64,000 nt of DNA from Candidatus Binataceae bacterium (GTDB lineage: Bacteria > Desulfobacterota > Binatia > Binatales > Binataceae): positions 186,001-250,000 of the forward strand of contig DASRHP010000006.1 in NCBI GenBank assembly GCA_035650475.1, given 5' to 3'. Shown here one piece after another: positions 56,876 through 64,000 of the stretch; position 1 is the stretch's first letter; every line of letters starts with the position of its first letter. The translations under genes and the position numbers were made by a program. The notes below the pieces were generated by a model, which was given only the letters and a program-made list of their open reading frames with translations, was not told the origin of the DNA and searched no databases.

Positions 56876-57936
56876 GTCCTGCCGTTTCAGTGGTCATTCC
56901 GTCGTACAACGGCGCGCGCCGCCTGCCCTTGGTGCTGCGCGCGCTGGCGGCCCAGGATGTGCGCGACGGGTCGTTCGAGGTTATCGTCGTCGATAACAAC
57001 TCAACGGATGACACTTGCCGGGTGGTGGTCGAAGAGCCGGCGGTCGCCGCGTTGCGTACGCGCGGCGTCGAGGTGCGATGCATCGGCGAGCAGCGCCAAG
57101 GCCCGGGTTTCGCCCGTATTGCCGGTGCACTTGTTGCGCGCGCCGCGCTTGTTTGCTTTCTCGACGACGACAACATTCCGGCGCCCGATTATTTGCGACG
57201 TGGTATGGCCGCGCTGAGCGATCCGAGCGTCGGAATATTGACCTCAAAGCTGACTGCCCAATGGGAGGCCGAGCCTCCCCCGAGTATAGCGCGTCGAAGA
57301 GGCCTTCTCGCGATCAATGATTTTTTTGGCGACGCGCCCAGCGATCTTGGCGCCGATTCGCTAATCGCGCCGACCGCTGGCGCCGGCTTGTGGATGCGGC
57401 GCCAAGCGTTCCTCGATGCTGTGTCGCTCGACCAGATCGACCATCTATTGCCCGGAAGGACGCCGAGCTCGATGTGTGCGGGAGAAGATATCGAGGTCGG
57501 GATGCTGATCGGCGCCGCGGGTTACCGGCGGCTGTTCAGACCGGAGCTGAGGATCACCCACCTGATCTCGAAGGAGCGGGTAGCCGCTCGGTACTTTTCC
57601 CGGCTGATCGTGGGGCATGTGAGAACCAATTTCACACTGGATTGCCGACATCGGCTCCGTCCATACACTTTAGCGCGACGGCTGCGGGGGGCGCTGCACC
57701 TTGCGGGCGCGCTTGCAGCGGCGCCGATCGTTGCGCTGGTGCGCACGGACGGTCTGCGCGAAGCGCTGTTCATCGCCGCACAGCGCTGGGCGGCGGTTCG
57801 CGGTCCGTATCGGGCCTTCGCGCGCCCCTTACCCCAATCTATCTTTGAACGGTGCGCGCAAAGCCGCGCGCGGTCCTCGCAAAAAGCGGGCGGCGAGGGG
57901 CCGGCAGCCGAGCTTCGTGTAATGGGCAGACAATGA
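56872..57936 (+). CDS. Glycosyltransferase family 2
   Basis: The 354-residue protein starts at a GTG overlapping the previous stop. The GT-A fold is clear from VSVVIPSYNGARRLPLVLRAL, EVIVVDNNSTDDT and the metal/nucleotide motif CFLDDDNIPAPDYL (D-x-D type). Later, GEDIEVGMLIGAAGY carries the E-D motif with the probable catalytic base. This family uses inverting transfer from NDP-sugars. The C-terminal about 120 residues are partly hydrophobic (ALHLAGALAAAPIVALV) and may contact the membrane. It belongs to the polysaccharide operon. Confidence 0.9.
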   Translation: MSPAVSVVIPSYNGARRLPLVLRALAAQDVRDGSFEVIVVDNNSTDDTCRVVVEEPAVAALRTRGVEVRCIGEQRQGPGFARIAGALVARAALVCFLDDDNIPAPDYLRRGMAALSDPSVGILTSKLTAQWEAEPPPSIARRRGLLAINDFFGDAPSDLGADSLIAPTAGAGLWMRRQAFLDAVSLDQIDHLLPGRTPSSMCAGEDIEVGMLIGAAGYRRLFRPELRITHLISKERVAARYFSRLIVGHVRTNFTLDCRHRLRPYTLARRLRGALHLAGALAAAPIVALVRTDGLREALFIAAQRWAAVRGPYRAFARPLPQSIFERCAQSRARSSQKAGGEGPAAELRVMGRQ

Positions 57937-58049
57937 ACGCTCACCTGCAGCGTAATCCTGGCCACTTCGACGGCTGGGCGAGCCCGGAAGAGGTTCCGCC
58001 GTTGGCTCATCGTTTGTTGTGGAGAAGGCGCAATCCTTGGGGCATTTAG
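57933..58049 (+). CDS. Possible 38-residue coupled small ORF
   Basis: An ATG overlaps the stop of the glycosyltransferase by ATGA and opens a 38-residue frame beginning MNAHLQRNPGHFDGWAS and ending RRRNPWGI. It looks like none of the families I know. The coupled start and the 140-base gap otherwise unused make it a candidate gene, but it may be a decayed remnant of a longer one. Confidence 0.35.
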   Translation: MNAHLQRNPGHFDGWASPEEVPPLAHRLLWRRRNPWGI

Positions 58050-58075
58050 CCTCGGGAGCTTCCGCTGACTGATTT

Positions 58076-59500
58076 ATGGCGATCGCCAAGGCAATCTCAC
58101 TGCACCCAAGCCGCGCGGCCACGGTCACGGAACGTGCGCCCAAGCCGGGCCGGCTGCTGGAGCGCTTCGTTATCTTCGAGATCGTATGCCAATTGGCGCT
58201 GCTCTCGGGGGCTCTCGCACAGTTCCGCATTTTCTTCCGCACCGGTGTCTTCGCGCTCAGCATCGGTCTGCTGCTTTTGCTGCCGGGGCGCGGCAGGCTT
58301 CATCCTGCCGCCAAGGTGGCGGTCTTCGTCCTTGTCTTACTGGTCCTCGGGATGGTCAATCCCGGGGTCAACAGCGCGCTTTCGGCCGCCGCGCAGTTCG
58401 CAATCTATCTGGCCATTCTGGCGCCGCTGTTCTGGGTGTCGCGGGTCAGAATCGACCTGCCTGAGATGCGCCGTGTGCTATCTCTGCAGTGGGGGTTCCA
58501 GGCGCTCAGCGCGACGGTCGGCGTGCTCCAGGTCTATTTCCCCGGGCGTTTCCAATTTCACATCTCCCAAGTCGTTGAGGGCAACGGCGCCGGCTACATG
58601 TCGATGCTGCGCTTCAACAACGCCTTTGGCGAAATGGTTTATCGCCCGATGGGCCTGACCGACACCCCGGGGGCAGCGGCGGGCGCCGGCTTTATAGCGG
58701 TCCTGTTCGCTACCGCTTTCTTGCTGCACGAGCGTCGGCGTTGGATGCAAGCCCTGTATGCGGCGACGATGCTGATCGGGATGGCGGCCATCTATCTCTC
58801 GCAGGTGCGGGTGATGCTGTTGATGGAACTGATTTGTATGGCCGCGATGGTGGGGCTGTTGACTTTGCGCATCGGTCGCGGCGGGCTGCGACGTCCCGGC
58901 CGGATGCTGAACGGCCGCCGTCTGATGGCGCTGACCGGGCTGATGAGTCTGGTGGTGGTGCTCGGCTTTACCTGGGCGGTAGCAGTCGGCGGCACCGCGG
59001 TCTCGGAACGGATCAACTCGTTGACCGCCTCGAACCCGGGCGAAGTATACCAGCAGAACCGCGGCCAGTTCCTGTTCGACACGTTCGAGAATGTGCTGCC
59101 GCAATATCCACTGGGCGCGGGCCCCGGGCGCTGGGGGATGATGGCCTATTACTTCGGCAACCCCGACAATAACCGCAATCCGTTCCTGTATTCGGAGATC
59201 CAGTGGACGGGATGGATTTACGACGGCGGCATCCCATTGGTCTTCCTCTACGCGCTCGCGCTCGCGCTGGCGATGCGGGTTGCGTACAAAATTGCGCTCA
59301 ACCAGCGCTTCGCCGAACTTGGAGCGTTGGGCGCTCTGGTTTTCGCCTACGATCTCTCCGCTTTGGCGGCGACCTTTGACGGCAATTACTTCATCGGCGG
59401 CGCCGGGCTGGATTTTTGGCTGCTGAACGCGATGCTGTTCAATGCGGCGTATCACACGTTCCGCACTTCGCCGGGTGCGGTGGCCGAGGCGCGCCGATGA
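58076..59500 (+). CDS. Second O-antigen polymerase/ligase-like membrane protein
   Basis: The 474-residue protein has about ten to twelve membrane helices and a large loop (about 300-390) containing QNRGQFLFDTFENVLPQYPLGAGPGRWG. That loop position and its G-x-G-x-x-R-W sequence are typical of Wzy/ligase proteins. It is a likely polymerase or ligase of the polysaccharide, and a second such protein besides the TPR-fused one at 50.3 kb. It lacks TPR repeats. The stop overlaps the next transferase by ATGA. Substrate and linkage cannot be read from sequence. Confidence 0.85.
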   Translation: MAIAKAISLHPSRAATVTERAPKPGRLLERFVIFEIVCQLALLSGALAQFRIFFRTGVFALSIGLLLLLPGRGRLHPAAKVAVFVLVLLVLGMVNPGVNSALSAAAQFAIYLAILAPLFWVSRVRIDLPEMRRVLSLQWGFQALSATVGVLQVYFPGRFQFHISQVVEGNGAGYMSMLRFNNAFGEMVYRPMGLTDTPGAAAGAGFIAVLFATAFLLHERRRWMQALYAATMLIGMAAIYLSQVRVMLLMELICMAAMVGLLTLRIGRGGLRRPGRMLNGRRLMALTGLMSLVVVLGFTWAVAVGGTAVSERINSLTASNPGEVYQQNRGQFLFDTFENVLPQYPLGAGPGRWGMMAYYFGNPDNNRNPFLYSEIQWTGWIYDGGIPLVFLYALALALAMRVAYKIALNQRFAELGALGALVFAYDLSALAATFDGNYFIGGAGLDFWLLNAMLFNAAYHTFRTSPGAVAEARR

Positions 59501-60693
59501 AGCCGCCGTGGCTGATCGTCAGCGGCGATTTCGTCAAGGCCGGCGGGATGAACCAGCCCAACTACGAGTTCGCCCGCTATCTTGCCGACGAGGGCATCGA
59601 GACCCATCTCGTCGCTTATCGCGTCGCCGATGAGCTAGCGGCCCATCCACGAATCGTCTTCCATCGCGTGCCCAAGCCGGGCGGTTCGTATTTTCTTTCG
59701 CAGCCCCTGATCGCCGCGGTGGGGCGGCGCTGGGCGCGCGTGATCGCCGCGCGCGGCGGGCGCGTGATCGTTAACGGCGCGGTCTGCGACTGGAACGATG
59801 TCAATTGGGTCCATCACGTGCAGGCGGTCTTCGCGCCACAGGCCGTGGGCAGCGTGTTGCGCCGGCTGAAGGGCCGCCTCCAGCACCGTCTCGACCTGGC
59901 CGCCGAGCGGCGCGTGTTGCCGCGCGCCACGGTGGCGATCACCAACTCCGACCTTACCGGTCGCGAGATTGTCAAACGGCTGGGGTTGCCGGCCGATCGG
60001 ATCCACACGGTCTATCTGGGCATCGACCCGCTGGTGTTTCGTCCGCCGAGCGCCGAGGAACGTGTGGCAGCCCGCGCAAGACTCGTCGCTACGCCCGAGC
60101 GTCCGCAGGTCGCCTTCGTGGGCGCGTTGGGTGACAGCCGCAAGGGCTTTGACTCCCTCTTCCGCGCTTGGCTTGCGCTCTGCGCTCACACCGATTGGGA
60201 CGCCGATCTCATCGTGGTCGGGGCGGGCAGCGAACTGGCCCTATGGCGGGCGCGCACCGTCGCGGCAGGGGTTGCCGACCGCATACGCTTTCTCGACTTC
60301 GATCGCTCCGAAGCTTTCATCGCGCGCCTGCTGTGGGGATGCGACGCGCTGGTGCTGCCCTCGCGCTACGAGGGCTACGGCCGCCCGGTGCAGGAGGCGC
60401 TGTGCTGCGGCGTGCCCGCGCTCGTCAGCACCGCGGCCGGCATCGCCGAGCAGTACCCGCCTGAACTTGTCGACCTGCTGATCGCGGATCCTGAGGATGC
60501 CGACGACCTGGCTGCGCGGCTGCGCCGCTGGCGGTCGGCGATCGACGGCTGGCGCGAGCGCGTCCGGCCCTTCGGCGCCACGCTGCGCGCGCACACCTGG
60601 CGCCGGATGGCTGAACAGATGGTCGCGATAATCGAACGCGGCGGCGTAGCGCGTCACTCGCTGAGCGCCGCGCGGCGGGAAGTCGCCGCATGA
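59497..60693 (+). CDS. Glycosyltransferase family 4
   Basis: The 398-residue protein begins MKPPWLIVSGDFVKAGGMNQPN at an ATG that overlaps the previous stop. It has VAFVGALGDSRKGFDSLFRAW in the second domain and the donor-site motif LPSRYEGYGRPVQEALCCGVPALVS with its conserved glutamates. The YEGYG-x-P-x-x-E pattern is that of retaining GT4 enzymes of the WcaL/RfaB type. It leads directly by ATGA into the ABC permease gene, linking sugar transfer to export. An upstream in-frame extension lies within the previous gene. Confidence 0.91.
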   Translation: MKPPWLIVSGDFVKAGGMNQPNYEFARYLADEGIETHLVAYRVADELAAHPRIVFHRVPKPGGSYFLSQPLIAAVGRRWARVIAARGGRVIVNGAVCDWNDVNWVHHVQAVFAPQAVGSVLRRLKGRLQHRLDLAAERRVLPRATVAITNSDLTGREIVKRLGLPADRIHTVYLGIDPLVFRPPSAEERVAARARLVATPERPQVAFVGALGDSRKGFDSLFRAWLALCAHTDWDADLIVVGAGSELALWRARTVAAGVADRIRFLDFDRSEAFIARLLWGCDALVLPSRYEGYGRPVQEALCCGVPALVSTAAGIAEQYPPELVDLLIADPEDADDLAARLRRWRSAIDGWRERVRPFGATLRAHTWRRMAEQMVAIIERGGVARHSLSAARREVAA

Positions 60694-61619
60694 CCGGTGG
60701 CACGAGCAGCGCGCATAAACCGCACCCTATGGCAGCGCCTGTCCTGAAACCACAGCCGCACTCCGAGCTTCCCCCTGTTGCGCCGATTGTCGCGTCCGCG
60801 GCCGCGCCGGTCCATGTAATCGAGGCCGGGCGCGCCTCGCTGCTCTCCGACCTGCGCGAGCTGTGGGCGCATCGCGATCTGCTCTACTTTCTGACCCTGC
60901 GCGACGTCAAGCTGCGCTACAAGCAGACCGTGCTCGGCGCGCTGTGGGCGATCCTGCAGCCGTTCCTGACGATGGTGGTGTTCACGGTGCTGTTCGGCCG
61001 CCTGGCCAAGGTGCCCTCCGACGGCTTGCCCTACCCGATTTTCGCCTATGCGGGATTGGTCCCGTGGCAGTTTTTTCAGAATGCGGTCAACCAGGGCGGC
61101 AACAGCCTGGTCGGCAACGCCCAGTTGATCACCAAGGTGTATTTTCCGCGGATGGTGATTCCGGGAGCCGCAGTGCTCGCCGCGCTGGTCGATTTCGCGG
61201 TCGCCTCGCTGATCCTGTTCGCGATGATGGCCTTTTACGGAATCGCACCCGGCGCGGGGGTGGCGCTCTATCCGCTCCTGATCGCGCTGCTGGCGGCGGT
61301 GGCGAGCGCGGCCGGGATGTGGATGGCGGCGCTCAACGTTCGCTACCGCGACGTCAAGTACGTGCTGCCCTTCACGCTCCAGCTCGGGATGTTTCTTACG
61401 CCGGTCATCTATCCGGTCACCTTCGTGCCGGCAAATTGGCGGTGGCTGCTGATGCTCAATCCGTTGACCGGGATAATAGGCGGCTTCCGCTCGGCGTTGC
61501 TGGGCAGGCCGCTTGACTGGGTCGCGCTCGGCGTGGGGGCGGCGCTTACCCTTGCCGCGCTGGCGCTTGCGGCGTGGGTGTTCCGGCGCATGGAGCGGAG
61601 CTTCGCCGACGTTATCTAG
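60690..61619 (+). CDS. ABC-2 polysaccharide exporter permease (Wzm-type)
   Basis: The 309-residue protein has an N-terminal Pro/Ala-rich extension (about 45 residues) followed by six membrane helices of the ABC2-membrane family. The RDLLYFLTLRDVKLRYKQTVLGALWAILQP segment is the cytosolic connecting helix and first membrane part, which I split as RDVKLRYKQT and LGALWAILQPF; the middle FFQNAVNQGGNSLVGN and final FLTPVIYPV segments fit. It works with the ATPase at 62.5 kb. ATGA overlap with the previous gene. It exports lipid-linked polysaccharide across the inner membrane, unlike Wzx flippases. Confidence 0.92.
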   Translation: MTGGTSSAHKPHPMAAPVLKPQPHSELPPVAPIVASAAAPVHVIEAGRASLLSDLRELWAHRDLLYFLTLRDVKLRYKQTVLGALWAILQPFLTMVVFTVLFGRLAKVPSDGLPYPIFAYAGLVPWQFFQNAVNQGGNSLVGNAQLITKVYFPRMVIPGAAVLAALVDFAVASLILFAMMAFYGIAPGAGVALYPLLIALLAAVASAAGMWMAALNVRYRDVKYVLPFTLQLGMFLTPVIYPVTFVPANWRWLLMLNPLTGIIGGFRSALLGRPLDWVALGVGAALTLAALALAAWVFRRMERSFADVI

Positions 61620-61620
61620 C

Positions 61621-62502
61621 ATGGCGCCTTTGACCACAGCGCATATCCCCCGGTATCAGTTGTTCCGAGCCGCTTGTGAGTCGGGCCTTTGCGTGGTGCG
61701 CTCGCTTACCCCCGCAGCCCAACAGCGCGACGAGCACGGATGGAACTTCGGTAGCGCCTGGCCCCCGTCGTACGAGGCCTTCGGGCGGATGCGGGCGCTG
61801 GCCACGCTACAGAAGGCGCGCGCGCTTCGCCCGCGGAGCGTGCTCGAAGTTGCTGCGGGTGATGGCTCGCTGAGTGCGTGCCTTGCGACGAACGGCGCGG
61901 TCGTGGTCGCCAACGACCTGCGCGGCGAGGGGCTGACGGAGGCGTTACAGACCTTCGAAAACGGCGGGGAGATCACGGCGTTACCCGGCAACTGCTTCGA
62001 CCTCGACCCGGCGCAGACGGGCCGCTTCGAGCTTGTCATCGCGTGCGAAATCATCGAGCACGTTGCCTATCCGGTCGATCTGCTGCGTCATCTCAGGCGG
62101 TTTCTTAATCCGGAAGGGAGAATTTTGCTCAGCACTCCGAACGGCTTGTATTTCCGCAATGCACTGCCAACCTACGCCGCGATAGAAAATCCGGGCAGCC
62201 TCGAAATGCGGCAGTTCCAGCCTGACGCGGACGGGCATCTGTTTCTGCTAACGGTCAACGAACTGAGCGATATTGCGGCACAGGCTGACCTGCGCGTCGA
62301 AGAAGTCGAGCTGTACGCGACGCCATTTATCACCGGACATTGCGGGATGTCTAGATTGAGCGGTCGGGCGGCGGCGCGCCTATGGTACTCGCTCGAGAAA
62401 TTGTGTCAGCAGCTGCCGTCGGCGTTTAGGGAAAGACTCTGCTGCTCGATGACCGCGGTGCTGCGGCCGGCGGTCGGGATTATTGAGGCACGCCCTCGTT
62501 AG
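61621..62502 (+). CDS. Class I SAM-dependent methyltransferase
   Basis: A 293-residue protein of the Rossmann methyltransferase type. The glycine-rich loop is [15 protein letters not shown] (residue about 79 on), the acidic end of strand 2 is ANDLRGEG, and [20 protein letters not shown] matches motif IV of the UbiG/Methyltransf_11 type. It lies between the exporter permease and its ATPase, so a sugar or lipid acceptor is a reasonable guess. Methylation caps many ABC-exported glycans, and Wzt C-terminal domains recognise such caps; here that remains inference. The ATG is at 61621, one base after the permease stop. Confidence 0.87.
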   Translation: MAPLTTAHIPRYQLFRAACESGLCVVRSLTPAAQQRDEHGWNFGSAWPPSYEAFGRMRALATLQKARALRPRSVLEVAAGDGSLSACLATNGAVVVANDLRGEGLTEALQTFENGGEITALPGNCFDLDPAQTGRFELVIACEIIEHVAYPVDLLRHLRRFLNPEGRILLSTPNGLYFRNALPTYAAIENPGSLEMRQFQPDADGHLFLLTVNELSDIAAQADLRVEEVELYATPFITGHCGMSRLSGRAAARLWYSLEKLCQQLPSAFRERLCCSMTAVLRPAVGIIEARPR

Positions 62503-62509
62503 GGATTTG

Positions 62510-63811
62510 GTGGCCCGCACGATGCAACCGATAATCCGGGTCGAGAAACTCTCCAAGCGCTACCGCCTCGGTGGCGGGCAGCCTTACCACACCCTGCGCG
62601 AAAGCATCATGCGCGCGGCCGCGGCGCCCGCGCGGCTGGCGCGCGCGCGGCTCAAGCCGTCGCACAATGGCACGGCGTCCCCAGACACCGAGGGCCACAT
62701 CTGGGCGCTGCGCGACGTGAGCTTCGAGGTGATGCCGGGCGAGGTGTTGGGCCTTATCGGCCGCAATGGCGCGGGCAAATCGACCCTGCTCAGGGTGCTC
62801 TCGCGGATCACCGCACCGACCGCCGGCCGCGCCGAGATCTACGGCCGGGTCGGCAGCCTGCTCGAAGTCGGCACCGGCTTCCATGCCGAGCTCACCGGGC
62901 GCGAGAACATCTACTTGAGCGGCGCGATCCTGGGGATGCGGCGGGCGGAGATCCAGCGCAAGTTCGACGAGATCGTGGCCTTCGCCGAGGTCGAAAAATT
63001 CATCGATACCCCGGTCAAGCATTACTCCAGCGGGATGCACGTGCGGCTCGGCTTCGCCGTCGCCGCCCATCTCGAACCGGAGATTCTTCTGGTTGATGAA
63101 GTGCTGGCGGTGGGCGACGCCGCTTTTCAGAAAAAGTGCCTGGGCAAGATGGGCGAGGTGGCGCGCGCCGGGCGCACGGTCATCTTCGTCAGCCACAACA
63201 TGGCGTCGATCGAGGCGCTGTGCAACTCGTGCCTGCTGATCAACCACGGAGGGCTCGAGGCGCGCGGCGAGCCGGCGCAGATCGTGATGCGCTACATGGC
63301 CTCCGAGCTGCGCGGACATGGCGGCGTCCGCTCGCTGGCCGAGCATCCCGGCCGCCGCCCCGGCTCGGAGCGGTTGATGCGCTCGGTGAGCCTCGATGCC
63401 GGCGACGGTGTATCCACCGGCATTTTGCGGATGGGTTCGACGCTCGCCGTGCGGGTCGAGTTCGCCGCGCCGCGCCCGATCAGACCCACGCTGCGCCTTG
63501 TTGCGCGAACAGCCGAAGGATTTCCACTCTTCGGCGTCAACAGCCGGATCACTTATGAGGGCGCAAACAGCATGCCGCAACGCTCGGGCGCCATCACGTG
63601 CACCCTCGAGCGCCTGCCGCTGATGCCGGGAACGTACCTCTTGGACTTGTTCTTCGGTGACTTCGGCGACCCCTCGCGCGATCTCGACGTCATCCGCGAA
63701 GCGATTTCGTTCGAGGTGGTTCCCGCCGACCTGCTGGGCACCGGGCATTTGCCGCACGCCGTGGACGGGCCGATCTTCTGGACCGCGAGATGGACCGTCA
63801 CCGGAAGCTAG
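62510..63811 (+). CDS. ABC polysaccharide exporter ATPase with C-terminal domain (Wzt-type)
   Basis: The protein is 433 residues long. The nucleotide-binding domain has Walker [10 protein letters not shown] (about 84-92), the signature [14 protein letters not shown] and Walker [13 protein letters not shown] followed by SHNMAS. The insert before Walker A (about 22-60) is typical of teichoic acid/O-antigen exporters. From about 260 onward a beta-rich domain ([29 protein letters not shown]) resembles Wzt C-terminal carbohydrate-binding domains that select capped chains. The start is uncertain: GTG 62510 with AGGGA close by, ATG 62522, or TTG 62483. It pairs with the permease at 60690. Confidence 0.93.
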   Translation: MARTMQPIIRVEKLSKRYRLGGGQPYHTLRESIMRAAAAPARLARARLKPSHNGTASPDTEGHIWALRDVSFEVMPGEVLGLIGRNGAGKSTLLRVLSRITAPTAGRAEIYGRVGSLLEVGTGFHAELTGRENIYLSGAILGMRRAEIQRKFDEIVAFAEVEKFIDTPVKHYSSGMHVRLGFAVAAHLEPEILLVDEVLAVGDAAFQKKCLGKMGEVARAGRTVIFVSHNMASIEALCNSCLLINHGGLEARGEPAQIVMRYMASELRGHGGVRSLAEHPGRRPGSERLMRSVSLDAGDGVSTGILRMGSTLAVRVEFAAPRPIRPTLRLVARTAEGFPLFGVNSRITYEGANSMPQRSGAITCTLERLPLMPGTYLLDLFFGDFGDPSRDLDVIREAISFEVVPADLLGTGHLPHAVDGPIFWTARWTVTGS

Positions 63812-63858
63812 GGTGCACATCCCCGCCACTAATTCACCCTGTTGGCGTTGGCGGAGCT

Positions 63859-64000
63859 ATGGGAACTTCTACCCAGAGTGAAGAGGTCGCCAACCGGCGG
63901 CCCGAGCCCGGGACAGCGCTCAATCTAGGCTGCGGTCGCAAGCGTCGCGAGGGCGCGCTCAATTTAGACCGGGTGCCGGAACTCAACCCGGATGTCACTC
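63859..64000 (+). CDS. SAM-dependent methyltransferase (partial, runs off window)
   Basis: The visible 47 residues begin MGTSTQSEEV and include the motif LNLGCGRKRREGALNLD, the usual first loop of class I methyltransferases that modify sugars or glycans in surface-polysaccharide operons. The ATG at 63859 has GGAG only two bases ahead, so the real start may differ. The 3' end lies outside the window. Confidence 0.75.
   Translation, partial: MGTSTQSEEVANRRPEPGTALNLGCGRKRREGALNLDRVPELNPDVT

Overview
The window is high-GC, densely coded chromosomal DNA from a Gram-negative bacterium. Outer-membrane features (a beta-barrel porin-like protein, a Wza-type export lipoprotein) sit beside many soil-type catabolic families: LLM flavin monooxygenase, acyl-CoA dehydrogenases, MaoC-like dehydratase, EthD, amidohydrolase-2 and SDR proteins. 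That mix resembles uncultivated soil lineages such as Candidatus Binatota or Rokubacteria; the assignment is inference from gene content, since no rRNA gene is present. No tRNA, rRNA, CRISPR array, IS element or prophage was recognised.

Left part (1-13.3 kb): a cut-off glutamate synthase large subunit (gltB) lies directly behind an Lrp/AsnC regulator on the minus strand. Scattered enzymes follow: a VOC protein, an alpha/beta hydrolase, an epoxide hydrolase-like protein, a HAD hydrolase, a metallophosphoesterase, an NDUFA9-like NAD(P)-binding protein, a signal-less BtuF-like protein, a double EthD protein and an SDR with a strong terminator. From 13.4 to 16.4 kb come an ExeA-like ATPase, an orphan HAMP-PAS membrane sensor and a zinc-ribbon protein.

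Catabolic part (16.6-31.7 kb): a compact operon encodes two dissimilar acyl-CoA dehydrogenases whose residues suggest one heteromeric enzyme, an LLM monooxygenase and an acetoacetate decarboxylase-family protein. A ClC/CBS chloride transporter and a single-domain response regulator come next. A minus-strand operon (cyclase, PNPOx-like, amidohydrolase, amidase) diverges from a tandem SagB-type nitroreductase, followed by an APC permease.

Middle part (32-45.5 kb): a porin-like protein, a DUF2934-like protein, and a PP2C phosphatase - Ser/Thr kinase - Amt ammonium transporter set in which the kinase stop and the amt start are one base apart. Then a MaoC-like dehydratase, a tandem pair of secreted six-cysteine proteins of no family I recognise, a BtuFCD-like ABC importer, and a fused EtfB-EtfA electron-transfer flavoprotein that could accept electrons from the acyl-CoA dehydrogenases.

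Right part (45.9-64 kb): a surface-polysaccharide cluster begins behind a good sigma70-like promoter with a small secreted carboxypeptidase-regulatory-like protein. It continues with Wza, a Wzc-type tyrosine kinase, a TPR-fused O-antigen ligase/polymerase, glycosyltransferases, a second polymerase-like protein, and then an ABC polysaccharide exporter (Wzm, Wzt with an extra C-terminal domain) with methyltransferases. Many gene junctions here overlap by four bases, indicating translational coupling. The most noteworthy items are the phosphatase-kinase-Amt operon, the duplicated six-cysteine secreted unit, the heteromeric dehydrogenase operon and the EtfBA fusion.
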